Source: Glaciihabitans sp. (GTDB taxonomy: Bacteria > Actinomycetota > Actinomycetes > Actinomycetales > Microbacteriaceae). Taken from it: a stretch of 32,091 bases of DNA. Position 1 is the first letter of the stretch. Each line of letters opens with the position of its first letter. Under the pieces are notes generated by a model. That model saw nothing but the letters and a program-made list of their open reading frames with translations, was not told the DNA's origin and searched no databases. Positions 15,682-23,743 of the stretch are shown here, piece after piece. The stretch covers positions 1 through 32,091 of the forward strand of contig JAODMY010000033.1 of NCBI GenBank assembly GCA_025465535.1, written 5' to 3'. The translations under genes and the position numbers were made by a program.

Positions 15682-17010
15682 GTGACGCAGTACCGGGAGT
15701 TGTCGTTCTGGCACGAAACCGTGCCAGATGAACTGGATCCGCGGGCGGCGCTTGGCGGCGATATCCGGGTGGATGTCGCCATCATCGGTGGCGGCCTCAC
15801 CGGGCTCTGGACGGCGTACTACCTCCTTGCGCACTCGCCGGGCCTCAGCGTCGCCGTGCTCGAGAAGGAGATTGCGGGGTTCGGTGCGTCCGGGCGCAAC
15901 GGTGGCTGGTGCAGCGCCCTGTTTCCTCGATCAACGGCGTCGCTCGCCGAGGCGCACGGGCTGGACGCTGCCCTCGCCATGAGGCGCGCCATGATCGGGA
16001 CCGTCGACGAGGTCGGTCGCGTCGCCTCGGAAGAGGGAATCGACTGCGACTTCGTCAAGGGAGGAACGGTCGCCTTCGCGCGAACTCCCGTCCAGGCCCG
16101 CGCCGCCGATGCCGAGGTCGCCGAGGCAGCGCACTTCGGCATCGATCCGCTCGAGCGACGCACGGCATCCGTTTTCGATCCGAACTGTGCTCGCGTTCAC
16201 CCCGCGAAGCTCGTGCGTGGGCTCGCGCGCGCGGTCGAGAGACGCGGCGGCACCGTCTACGAGCAGACCGAGGTTCTCGACTGGGAGGCTGGCTCCGTCC
16301 GGACCGCTCGCGGCACGGTATCCGCCACCAGCGTGATCGTGGCGACCGAGGGATACAGCGCGACCCTTCCGAAGACGCGGCGCGGCATCCTTCCGCTGTA
16401 CTCGCTCATGATCGCGACCGAGCCGCTGCCGGAATCGACCTGGACCGACATCGGGATCGAGCACGGTCAGACATTTACCGACTATCGACACCTGCTGGTC
16501 TACGGGCAGCGAACGGCGGACAATCGTTTTGCGTTCGGCGGACGCGGCGCGCGTTATCACTGGGGCAGCGCCATCCGGCCCGATTACGATCACGTTCCCC
16601 GAGTCTTCGAACACCTTCGCACCGCGCTGGCCGAGCTGTTCCCTGAGGCAAGGGATGCGGCCGTCACCCACCGCTGGGGTGGCCCGCTCGGGGTTCCCCG
16701 CGACTGGCACGCGTCGGTGCGCTACGACCCGCACTCCGGCATCGGTTCCGCGGGAGGCTACGTCGGCGACGGACTCTCAACCACCAATCTCGCGGGCCGC
16801 ACCCTCGCCGATCTCGTGCTCGGCACAAGGTCCGAGCTCACGACCCTTCCGTGGGTCGGCCACCACTCCCCCGACTGGGAGCCCGAGCCGCTGCGCTTCG
16901 TCGGCACCAATCTCGGGATGCTGGCGATGGAAGCCGCGGACGTCGAGGAGCGCGTGACCTCCCGCGCCTCGATCGCGGCCAGGGTCATGGGCCCGCTCAC
17001 GGGACACTGA
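15682..17010 (+). CDS. FAD-dependent oxidoreductase (DadA/PuuB-like amine or amino-acid oxidase)
   Basis: The protein has 442 residues. The dinucleotide-binding motif IIGGGLTGLWTAYYL gives G-x-G-x-x-G at 36-41, with the ribose-binding Glu at 61 and the DAO-family GRNGGW at 71-76. The C-terminal GGYVGDGLSTTNLAGRTLAD completes FAD binding. This subgroup includes gamma-glutamylputrescine oxidase and deaminating amino acid oxidases. The start is GTG 15682; an ATG overlapping the upstream stop opens only a four-codon frame (see findings). It shares the transcript with the aminotransferase and Lrp gene, so it probably oxidises an amine in the same pathway. No glutamate-putrescine ligase is in the window, so a PuuB assignment is unproven. 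Confidence 0.87.
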   Translation: MTQYRELSFWHETVPDELDPRAALGGDIRVDVAIIGGGLTGLWTAYYLLAHSPGLSVAVLEKEIAGFGASGRNGGWCSALFPRSTASLAEAHGLDAALAMRRAMIGTVDEVGRVASEEGIDCDFVKGGTVAFARTPVQARAADAEVAEAAHFGIDPLERRTASVFDPNCARVHPAKLVRGLARAVERRGGTVYEQTEVLDWEAGSVRTARGTVSATSVIVATEGYSATLPKTRRGILPLYSLMIATEPLPESTWTDIGIEHGQTFTDYRHLLVYGQRTADNRFAFGGRGARYHWGSAIRPDYDHVPRVFEHLRTALAELFPEARDAAVTHRWGGPLGVPRDWHASVRYDPHSGIGSAGGYVGDGLSTTNLAGRTLADLVLGTRSELTTLPWVGHHSPDWEPEPLRFVGTNLGMLAMEAADVEERVTSRASIAARVMGPLTGH

Positions 17011-17095
17011 CGGGTTTTATTAACAACAGAAAAAACTTTGGTGAGATGTCAACAAATTCGGAATAACTCCCAGTTCCATGCACTTGCATAGGGTT

Positions 17096-17653
17096 ATGAC
17101 AGATATCGCCACTCATCCCCAGTACGTCGTCGGCACGTGGGCGCTCGACCCGGCGCACTCCGAGGTCTCTTTTACGGTGCGGCACCTCGCCATCAGCAAG
17201 GTGCGCGGTACCTTCGAAAAGTTTGACGTCACCGCCGTGACCGGCGCGACACCGGAGGAATCCACGGTCGAAGCAACCATCGACATGCTCTCGGTCAACA
17301 CCAACCAGGCCGACCGCGACAAGCACCTGCGCACCAACGACTTCTTCAACATGGACGAGTTCCCAACGATGACGTTCAAGTCGACCGGCATCACTGTCGA
17401 TGGCGAGGACTTCACTGTCGCGGGCGATCTCACCCTTCGCGGCATCACCAAGCCGGTCAAGCTCAAGGGCGAGTTCGGCGGATTCATCACCGATGGCTAC
17501 GGCCAGCAGAAGGCCGGCGCGACCCTCTCGACGAAGATCAACCGCAAGGACTTCGAAGTGAATTGGAACTCCGTCATCGACGGCGCCGGCGGCCTCATGC
17601 TCGGCGACGACGTGACGATCAACCTCGAGATCGCGCTCGTTCTCCAGAAATAG
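17096..17653 (+). CDS. YceI-family lipocalin-like protein
   Basis: The protein is 185 residues from ATG 17096. Family features are WALDPAHSEVSFTVRHLAISKVRG near the start, then DMLSVNTNQADRDKHLRTNDFF, FPTMTFKST, GDLTLRGITKPV and the closing GDDVTINLEIAL. YceI proteins form a lipocalin-like barrel that binds long isoprenoid or lipid-like molecules. No signal peptide is seen, so it is probably cytosolic, unlike the E. coli periplasmic version. ATG 17078 would add MHLHRV, which does not look like family sequence; neither start has a clear ribosome site. It is a single-gene unit with its own terminator. Confidence 0.93.
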   Translation: MTDIATHPQYVVGTWALDPAHSEVSFTVRHLAISKVRGTFEKFDVTAVTGATPEESTVEATIDMLSVNTNQADRDKHLRTNDFFNMDEFPTMTFKSTGITVDGEDFTVAGDLTLRGITKPVKLKGEFGGFITDGYGQQKAGATLSTKINRKDFEVNWNSVIDGAGGLMLGDDVTINLEIALVLQK

Positions 17654-17668
17654 TCCACCCAACCGAGT

Positions 17669-17710
17669 ACGGAAGGCCCCACCGAGTAATCGGCGGGGCC
17701 TTCCGTTTTT
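17669..17710 (+). terminator. Intrinsic terminator of the YceI gene
   Basis: ACGGAAGGCCCC (17669-17680) pairs perfectly with GGGGCCTTCCGT (17695-17706), and an inner CCGA/TCGG extends the stem around a GTAA loop. A T-run ends at 17710. On the other strand no U-run follows, so it acts mainly for the YceI direction, insulating it from the convergent thioesterase gene. Confidence 0.95.
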
Positions 17711-17739
17711 CGTGTCGGCGCTCGAAGGCGAGGCGTTGC

Positions 17740-18240
17740 CTACTCGAACGGAAAGACCAGAAGAGTGCTGCTCGCCGTCGCGACGAGTCGTCCCTGGGAG
17801 TCGGTGACGGTGCAGTCGGCGAACGCCGCCCGCCGACCCGGTTTCGTGACGATGCCGACCGCGGTCAGCGTGCCCGTCGTGGCGAGCACCGGCCGCAGAT
17901 AGTTCACTTTGATCTCGAGCGACGTGTAGCCCTGGCCCGCGGGGAGCGTGGTCTGCACGGCGCATCCCGCGACCGAGTCCAGCAGGGTACAGACGAGGCC
18001 ACCGTGCACGGTGCCGATCGGGTTGTAATGCGACTCGTTCGGCTCGCAGGTGAACGTGACCCTGCCCACCTCTGCCGCGACCGCCCTCATGTTCATGAGG
18101 TTGACGATCGGCGGCGGCGGGATGCTGCCATCGATCAGCGCCTGGATGTATTCGAGACCCGTCATCGTCTTCGCGAGCTCCGCGCCGACCAGTGGATCCT
18201 CCCAGTTCACGACCCGGGAACGCGCTGCTTCGTCACTCAT
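17740..18240 (-). CDS. PaaI-family hotdog-fold thioesterase
   Basis: This 166-residue single-domain hotdog protein carries the PaaI-type active-site stretch NPIGTVHGGLVCTLLDSVAG (73-92). That includes the HGG turn at 79-81 and an Asp at 88. GYTSLEIKVNYLRPV and the closing Gly/Ala-rich strands also fit. It probably hydrolyses an acyl- or aryl-CoA, but the substrate cannot be read from sequence and no related pathway genes are nearby. ATG 18240 is preceded by GGGGGG and TAATTT. It lies downstream of the ABC exporter operon, separated by a large hairpin. Confidence 0.92.
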   Translation of the reverse strand: MSDEAARSRVVNWEDPLVGAELAKTMTGLEYIQALIDGSIPPPPIVNLMNMRAVAAEVGRVTFTCEPNESHYNPIGTVHGGLVCTLLDSVAGCAVQTTLPAGQGYTSLEIKVNYLRPVLATTGTLTAVGIVTKPGRRAAFADCTVTDSQGRLVATASSTLLVFPFE

Positions 18241-18252
18241 CCCCCCAAATTA
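18241..18252 (-). promoter_or_regulatory. Putative leaderless -10 element of the thioesterase gene
   Basis: TAATTT (18247-18252) followed by GGGGGG and then ATG 18240 matches the -10, 6 nt, start-codon spacing seen at other genes here. No good -35 is visible. The G-run could instead serve as a poorly placed ribosome site. Confidence 0.35.
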
Positions 18253-18268
18253 CCTTCCCTCTTCCGCT

Positions 18269-18325
18269 CGAGTCGGGGCATTCGGCCCTTCCCGACGCTT
18301 CGGAAGGGCCGAATGCCCCGACTCG
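18269..18325 (-). terminator. 24-bp perfect inverted repeat, likely exporter-operon terminator
   Basis: Positions 18269-18292 are the exact reverse complement of 18302-18325, around a 9-nt loop. It starts 22 bp after the ABC exporter stop. No U-run follows on the minus strand, so it would act as a hairpin-only terminator, a processing site or a protein-binding palindrome. It ends 28 bp before the thioesterase start. Confidence 0.7.
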
Positions 18326-18347
18326 GCGAGAGATTTAGGCGTCGTGG

Positions 18348-20234
18348 TTAAGCGGCGTCGACGGGGGCGGCGAACTGGGCCGCGTACAGCCGGGCGTAGG
18401 CGCCATCCGCGGCGAGCAGCTCCGCGTGGTTGCCCTGCTCGACGATGGAGCCGTGTTCCATGACCAGGATGAGATCGGCATCCCGGATCGTCGAGAGCCG
18501 GTGCGCGATCACGAAGCTGGTGCGATCCTGCCGCAGCGCCTTCATGGCCTGCTGCACGAGCACCTCGGTGCGCGTGTCGACCGAGCTCGTCGCCTCGTCG
18601 AGGATGAGCACGTTCGGCTGGGCCAGGAAGGCGCGCGCAATCGTCAGCAACTGCTTCTCCCCCGCGCTGACGTTCGATGCCTCGTCGTCGAGCACGGTGT
18701 CGTAGCCGTCCGGCAGCGAGTGCACGAACCGATCGACATAGGTCGCCCGAGCCGCGTCCTGGATCTCCCCATCCGTTGCGCCGGTTCGGCCGTAGGCGAT
18801 GTTGTCGCGAATCGTGCCGCCGAACAGCCAGGTGTCCTGGAGCACCATGCCCATCCGGGATCGCAGGTCGCGCCGGTTCATCTTCGCGATGTCGACGCCA
18901 TCGAGCGTGATGCGTCCGCCATCGAGCTCGTAGAAGCGCATCATGAGGTTGACCAGGGTCGTCTTGCCTGCCCCGGTCGGGCCGACGATTGCGATCGTCT
19001 GGCCGGGCTTCGCGACCAGCGAGAGATCGTCGATGAGCGGAGTCGCCGGGTCGTAGCGGAACGAGACGTTCTCGAAGGCGAGTCGGCCGGTCGAGGAGGT
19101 CGGAACCTCGGACGGGGAGGCATCCGGAGTCTGCTCCTCGGCGTCCAGCAGCTCGAAGACCCGCTCGGCCGAGGCAACACCGGACTGGAGGAGGTTGGCC
19201 ATCGATCCAAGCTGGCTGACCTGCTGGGTGAACTGCCGCGAGTACTGGATGAACGCCTGCACGTCACCGAGGGCGAGCGACCCGCTGGCGACCTGGAGTC
19301 CACCGACGACCGCGATCGCGACGTAGACGAGGTTGCCGACGAACATGGTCGAGGGCATGATGATTCCGCTGACGAACTGCGCGCCGAAGCTCGCCTGGAA
19401 CAGCTGCTCGTTCTTCTCCTCGAAGCGCTGCTCCACCTCGCGCTGCCGCCCGAACACCTTGACGAGCGCGTGCCCGGTGAAGGTCTCCTCGATCTGCCCA
19501 TTGAGCTCACCGGTGTTCTTCCACTGCTGCACGAACAGTTTCTGCGAACGCTTGGCGATCAGGGATGCGATCAGCAGGGTCAGTGGCACCGTCACCAGCA
19601 CGATGACGGCGAGCAGCGGCGAGATGATGGACATCAGGATGAGCACGCCAAGGACGCTGAGCACCGAGGTGAGTGCCTGGCTCATGGTCTGTTGCATGCT
19701 CTGCGAGATGTTGTCGATGTCGTTCGTGACCCGGCTGAGCAGTTCGCCGCGAGGCACCCTGTCGAAGTAGGTCAGCGGGAGGCGGTTGATCTTGGCCTCG
19801 ACCTCGCCGCGCAGGCGAAACACCGTGCGCTGGGTGACGCCGTTCAGGACGTAGGACTGCAGGAACGAAAAAATTGACGCGAAGACGTAGAGCACGAGCA
19901 CCGAGCCGAGGATGACCTTCAGCTGGTTGAAATCGACGCCATTGCCGCTGAGGACGCCCGCGTAGATCAGCGTGGTCGCGTTGCCGAGGATCTTGGGCCC
20001 GACGACGTTGAGCGCGACGCTGATGATCCCAAGCACGATGACGCCGGTGACGGCGATGCGCTCCGGCGCAAGGCGTCCGAGCAGTCGCTTGGCCGACGGA
20101 CCGAAGTTGAGGGACTTCTCGACCGGCATGCCCATCCCACCGAACGGACCACCGCCGCCGCCGGGACCGCGCCGCATGCCGCCGGGAGGGCCCATCGGGC
20201 GGGCGGGGGCTGCGGGCTTCTGTGTGTCGCTCAT
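18348..20234 (-). CDS. ABC exporter subunit with the catalytically competent Walker B (TM288/LmrD-like half)
   Basis: This 628-residue half-transporter has six membrane helices within about 60-350 and a C-terminal nucleotide-binding domain. Walker A is GPTGAGKT (418-425), Walker B ends in catalytic Glu547 (LILDEATSSVD), and the switch His578 (IAHRL) is intact. Its signature motif is NVSAGEK (521-527), degraded from LSGGQ. That degradation matches the partner's altered Walker B, so the pair forms one strict and one weak ATP site, as in TM287/288-type heterodimers. A Gly/Pro/Met-rich cytosolic tail (about residues 10-37) precedes the membrane domain. ATG 20234 overlaps the partner stop as ATGA. 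The substrate is unknown; a drug or lipid is likely given the TetR gene. Confidence 0.95.
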   Translation of the reverse strand: MSDTQKPAAPARPMGPPGGMRRGPGGGGGPFGGMGMPVEKSLNFGPSAKRLLGRLAPERIAVTGVIVLGIISVALNVVGPKILGNATTLIYAGVLSGNGVDFNQLKVILGSVLVLYVFASIFSFLQSYVLNGVTQRTVFRLRGEVEAKINRLPLTYFDRVPRGELLSRVTNDIDNISQSMQQTMSQALTSVLSVLGVLILMSIISPLLAVIVLVTVPLTLLIASLIAKRSQKLFVQQWKNTGELNGQIEETFTGHALVKVFGRQREVEQRFEEKNEQLFQASFGAQFVSGIIMPSTMFVGNLVYVAIAVVGGLQVASGSLALGDVQAFIQYSRQFTQQVSQLGSMANLLQSGVASAERVFELLDAEEQTPDASPSEVPTSSTGRLAFENVSFRYDPATPLIDDLSLVAKPGQTIAIVGPTGAGKTTLVNLMMRFYELDGGRITLDGVDIAKMNRRDLRSRMGMVLQDTWLFGGTIRDNIAYGRTGATDGEIQDAARATYVDRFVHSLPDGYDTVLDDEASNVSAGEKQLLTIARAFLAQPNVLILDEATSSVDTRTEVLVQQAMKALRQDRTSFVIAHRLSTIRDADLILVMEHGSIVEQGNHAELLAADGAYARLYAAQFAAPVDAA

Positions 20235-21964
20235 GCCGCGTCCTCCGCTGCGAGTTGGCTCGAAACGATCTCGGCGTAGGTTTCGGATGTCGCCAGGAGT
20301 TCGGCGTGCGTGCCGCGGCCGACGATGGCGCCGTCCTCCAGGACGATGATCTGGTCCGCGCCGATGATGGTCGACACCCGCTGCGCAACGATCAGCATCG
20401 TCGCGCCCGTCACATCTGTCGCCAACGCTCGTCGCAACCGTTGATCGGTCGCTGTGTCGAGCGCCGAGAACGAGTCGTCGAAGATATAGAGCTCCGGCCT
20501 CTTCACCAGGGCGCGCGCGATTGCGAGGCGCTGGCGCTGTCCGCCGGAGACGTTGGTCCCGCCCTGCGCGATGACCGCATCCAATCCCTCCGGCATCTCC
20601 GAGACGAATTCGCGAGCCTGGGCCGTGTCAAGCGCGGCCCACAGTTCGTCTTCTGTCGCGTCGGGCTTACCGTAGCGGAGGTTGCTCGCCACGGTTCCGG
20701 AGAACAGGTACGGCTTCTGGGGAACGAGCCCGATCCGGCTCCAAAGCAGGTCCTGCTCGAGCTCACGGACGTCAACCCCGTCGACGAGGACCGAGCCACC
20801 GGTCGCATCGAACAGTCGCGGAAACAGATTGATCAGCGTGGTCTTTCCTGCCCCCGTGCTGCCGACGATTGCTGTCGTCTTGCCGCGCTCGATCGTGAGG
20901 GTCACTTCCCGAAGGACCGGCTGCTCCGCACCGGGGTAGGCGAATGAGACGTCGCGAAGTTCCATGGTTCCCGTGCCGCGCAGCAGCGTCACCGGATGGG
21001 CGGCGAGCTTCACCGACGACTCGGTCTCCAGCACCTCCCCGATCCGGTCGGCGGAGACGGCGGCGCGCGGGGCGATCACGGCCATGAAGGTGGCCATCAT
21101 GACGGCCATGAGGATCTGGATCAGGTAGCTCAGGAAGGCGATGAGCGCCCCGATCTTGAGCGAGCCATCCTGCACCCGGTATGCGCCGAACCAGAGCACA
21201 GCGACGCTCGAGACATTCAGGATCAGAAGCACGACGGGGAACATCAGGGCGAACAGGCGACCGGCGCGCACGGCGACGGAGGTAAGACTGGCGTTGGCTC
21301 CCTCGAACCGGCCCTCCTCGACATCCTCACGAACGAAGGCCCGAATGACCCGGATGCCCGTGAGCTGCTCGCGCAGGACCCGGTTGATGCCGTCGATGCG
21401 CACCTGCATCGTGCGGAACAGCGGAACCATCCGCGAGATGATCAGGCCGACCGCGAACAGCAGAACCGGAATGCTGACCACGAAAATCCAGGACAGCGGG
21501 AGGTCGAGCTGCAGCGCGGCGATGACACCGCCGATGCTCAGGATGGGCGCGGAGACCAGGAGCGTGCAGGTCATCAGCACGAGCATCTGCACCTGTTGCA
21601 CATCGTTGGTCGACCGCGTGATGAGGCTTGGAGCCCCGAACCGCGAGACCTCGCGCTCGGAGAAGTCACCCACCTTCGCGAAAACGGCGGCGCGCAGGTC
21701 GCGACCGAGCGACATGGCGACGCGAGCGCCGAAGTAGACGGCGATGATCGCGCAGACCACCTGCCCGAGTGAAATCAACAGCATGACAGCGCCGGTCGAG
21801 AGGATGTAGCCGGTGTTGTTCGTCACCACGCCGTTGTCGATGATGTCGGCGTTCAGTGTCGGCAGGTACAGCGAGGCGATCGACGAGCCGAGCTGGAACA
21901 CGATGACGCCGACAAGCAGTTTCCAGTGCGGCCTCAGGTACGACTTCAGAAGCTTAAGCAGCAT
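20231..21964 (-). CDS. ABC exporter subunit with degenerate ATP site (TM287/LmrC-like half)
   Basis: This 577-residue half-transporter has six membrane helices in the first ~300 residues. The nucleotide-binding domain has Walker A GSTGAGKT (368-375) and an intact signature NVSGGQR (471-477). The Walker B reads IFDDSFSALD with Asp497 where the catalytic Glu is usual, and the switch residue is Gln528 (IVAQRV) instead of His. Both changes are the known marks of the non-catalytic half of heterodimeric exporters. ATG 21964 lies inside the TetR 3' end (11-bp overlap) behind a GGAAGG ribosome site 8 nt upstream. It is the second gene of the TetR-exporter operon. Confidence 0.95.
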   Translation of the reverse strand: MLLKLLKSYLRPHWKLLVGVIVFQLGSSIASLYLPTLNADIIDNGVVTNNTGYILSTGAVMLLISLGQVVCAIIAVYFGARVAMSLGRDLRAAVFAKVGDFSEREVSRFGAPSLITRSTNDVQQVQMLVLMTCTLLVSAPILSIGGVIAALQLDLPLSWIFVVSIPVLLFAVGLIISRMVPLFRTMQVRIDGINRVLREQLTGIRVIRAFVREDVEEGRFEGANASLTSVAVRAGRLFALMFPVVLLILNVSSVAVLWFGAYRVQDGSLKIGALIAFLSYLIQILMAVMMATFMAVIAPRAAVSADRIGEVLETESSVKLAAHPVTLLRGTGTMELRDVSFAYPGAEQPVLREVTLTIERGKTTAIVGSTGAGKTTLINLFPRLFDATGGSVLVDGVDVRELEQDLLWSRIGLVPQKPYLFSGTVASNLRYGKPDATEDELWAALDTAQAREFVSEMPEGLDAVIAQGGTNVSGGQRQRLAIARALVKRPELYIFDDSFSALDTATDQRLRRALATDVTGATMLIVAQRVSTIIGADQIIVLEDGAIVGRGTHAELLATSETYAEIVSSQLAAEDAA

Positions 21965-22568
21965 CGCTGTCCTTCCTCTCCGCCGGGTTGCCGGCGATTC
22001 CGTAGGTGATGAATTTCGCGAGCTCGTCCGTCGGAACGGACTGGCCCTCGTTGAACTGCGGAACGGCCGACGCGAACGCGACGAGGCGCAGGAACTGGGC
22101 GATGCGCTCCGTACTCACCTGCAGCCGCTCGAAGTCGGGTCGCAAGACCTCGTCGATGAGGTCATAAAAGCTTTCCGGGCCCGGCCGGCCCGGCGGACGG
22201 CCGGACATCCCGACCGCGTTCATGATGCCGAAGATTCCGGTCATCCGATTGCGCAGGTAGAACAGGAGGTCGTTGATCTTCTGCTCGAGCGGCAGCTCCG
22301 GGTCGATCGCCCGAAGCGCGGCGTGCAGCGGAGCTGGATCGAGAAACTTCTCGACGGCGGCATCGATCAGTTCGTCCTTGTCGGCGAACGCGCGGAAGAT
22401 CGTTCCCTCGGCAATGCCAGCCGCATCCGCTATCTGGCGGGTCGTCACGGCTCGCCCGTGTTCGATCAGGAGCGGGATGACGGCGTCGATGATGGCAGCA
22501 CGACGGTCCTCTACGGACAGCGGCTTTGCCCGCTCGACCCTTGCCGCTTTCGTGGTCTGTACCAGCAC
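21954..22568 (-). CDS. TetR-family transcriptional regulator
   Basis: This 204-residue protein has the N-terminal HTH TTRQIADAAGIAEGTIFRAFADKDELIDAAVEKFL at about 42-76. The C-terminal ligand and dimer domain is variable, as usual. It overlaps the first exporter gene and starts at GTG 22568, directly behind a promoter whose spacer is a near-perfect operator palindrome. It is therefore very likely an autorepressor of the whole operon, released by an exporter substrate; the ligand is not known. No ribosome site precedes the GTG. Confidence 0.95.
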   Translation of the reverse strand: MLVQTTKAARVERAKPLSVEDRRAAIIDAVIPLLIEHGRAVTTRQIADAAGIAEGTIFRAFADKDELIDAAVEKFLDPAPLHAALRAIDPELPLEQKINDLLFYLRNRMTGIFGIMNAVGMSGRPPGRPGPESFYDLIDEVLRPDFERLQVSTERIAQFLRLVAFASAVPQFNEGQSVPTDELAKFITYGIAGNPAERKDSDAA

Positions 22569-22603
22569 GCCTACAGGCTAATGAGTGAGCACTCACTCGG
22601 CAA
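22569..22603 (-). promoter_or_regulatory. TetR-operon promoter with embedded operator
   Basis: On the minus strand TTGCCG (22598-22603), a 17-bp spacer and TAGCCT (22575-22580) are followed by 6 nt and the GTG start, giving a leaderless transcript. The spacer contains the palindrome GAGTGAG-TG-CTCACTC (22583-22598, running one base into the -35), a known style of TetR-family operator. Bound repressor would cover the promoter. Confidence 0.75.
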
Positions 22604-22638
22604 TGGCGAGAGCGCGATTTACTCCCCCGGGAGTAGCA

Positions 22639-22669
22639 GCGCCCCCGGGAGCAGAACTCCCGGGGGCGC
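22639..22669 (-). terminator. Terminator hairpin of the aldo/keto reductase gene
   Basis: GCGCCCCCGGGAG (22639-22651) pairs perfectly with 22657-22669 around a 5-nt loop, 11 bp after the stop. A second small hairpin, TACTCCC/GGGAGTA, lies just beyond (about 22620-22635). There is no U-run. It separates the reductase from the TetR promoter. Confidence 0.7.
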
Positions 22670-22680
22670 GTCAGCTGCGA

Positions 22681-23646
22681 TCAGGCCGGGAACAGCTCGG
22701 AGATCTGCGCGAGGTCGTCGGCGGTGGGCTGCCACGCCGTGCCGGCAGCGGCGTTCTGGAGTACCTGCTCTGGCTTGGTTGCGCCGGCGATGATGCTGCT
22801 GACGCCGGGCTGGGCGAGGAACCAGGCGATCGTCGCATCCAGCATCGTCACGCCGCGCTCGTCGCAGAAGGACTGGAACTTCTCCATGGCATCCCACGGA
22901 ACGCTGTCCAGCTCTTCCGGACGTGAGGTGAGCCGACCATCGGCCGGCCCGCCACCGCGAGTGTACTTGCCCGTGAAAAGACCGTTGAACAGCGGGAAGA
23001 ACGGCAGCAGTCCGAGGCCGTACTCGTTGATCGCCGGCAGCACCTCAGCCTCGATACCGCGCGCGAGGAGGCTGTACTCGTTCTGGGCGGAGATGAACTT
23101 GGGAAGCCCGGCTTCCTTGGCACGGTACTCGGCATCGGCGATCTGCCAACCGGACAGGTTCGAGTGGCCGATGTAGCGGATCTTGCCCTCGTCGATCAAT
23201 TCACCGAGGGCCGCGAGGGTTTCCTCCATCGGCGTGATGCCGTCGGGGCGGTGCAGCTGGTACAGGTCGATCCAGTCGGTCCGCAGGCGGGTCAGCGACG
23301 ACTCGACGGCCCGACGGATGTAGCGGCGCGAGGCACGGGCGTCCCAGTCGGGGCCATTGGCTCCCGCCATATCGCCGCCGAACTTTGTCGCGATCACAAC
23401 CTCGTCGCGGCGATCCTTGAGCGCGACGCCCATGAGCGTTTCGCTCAGGCCCTTGACGCTGCCGCCGTAGACGTCCGCGGTGTCGAAAAGGTTAATTCCC
23501 GCGTCGATCGCGGTGTTGATGACGGCACTCGTGCCGTCCTGGGTTGCGGTCTGGGTGTTCGGTCGACCGAAGTTATTGCAGCCGAGGCCGATGGTCGAGA
23601 CCATGAGGCCGGAATTTCCAAGTGGGCGATAGGTAATGGTAGACAC
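22681..23646 (-). CDS. Aldo/keto reductase
   Basis: This NADPH-dependent TIM-barrel reductase has 321 residues from GTG 23646. The catalytic tetrad is visible as Asp55 and Tyr60 (FDTADVYGG), Lys88 (ATKFGG) and His132 (YQLHRPD). The C-terminal cofactor stretch is SSIIAGATKPEQVLQNA. It belongs to the YghZ/voltage-gated-channel-beta-like branch; the substrate is unknown. The frame stays open to GTG 23685, but the extra 13 residues do not look like family sequence, and CAGAAT lies 6 nt before GTG 23646. It is divergent from the alkylation-repair pair. Confidence 0.93.
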   Translation of the reverse strand: MSTITYRPLGNSGLMVSTIGLGCNNFGRPNTQTATQDGTSAVINTAIDAGINLFDTADVYGGSVKGLSETLMGVALKDRRDEVVIATKFGGDMAGANGPDWDARASRRYIRRAVESSLTRLRTDWIDLYQLHRPDGITPMEETLAALGELIDEGKIRYIGHSNLSGWQIADAEYRAKEAGLPKFISAQNEYSLLARGIEAEVLPAINEYGLGLLPFFPLFNGLFTGKYTRGGGPADGRLTSRPEELDSVPWDAMEKFQSFCDERGVTMLDATIAWFLAQPGVSSIIAGATKPEQVLQNAAAGTAWQPTADDLAQISELFPA

Positions 23647-23658
23647 CCATACATTCTG
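23647..23658 (-). promoter_or_regulatory. Putative leaderless -10 element of the aldo/keto reductase gene
   Basis: CAGAAT (23653-23658) sits 6 nt before GTG 23646, with the same hexamer and spacing as at the Lrp gene. The -35 is unclear. Confidence 0.4.
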
Positions 23659-23743
23659 CCCCGTCTTCTCGTGCACAAGCTCCACGTCACCGCACCTCTA
23701 CCCCATGTCCGATTTCTGCCAGAGCGGTGTCGGGCGCTGCGAT

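Noticed and set aside
14163-15800. 545-codon minus-strand frame opposite the aminotransferase
   Set aside because: Shadow frame; the plus-strand frame contains all PLP-enzyme motifs.
20120-20205. Gly/Pro-rich start of the second exporter gene as a sequencing or start-site error
   Set aside because: Such tails are common in this exporter group, and the ATGA overlap with the partner gene supports the start.
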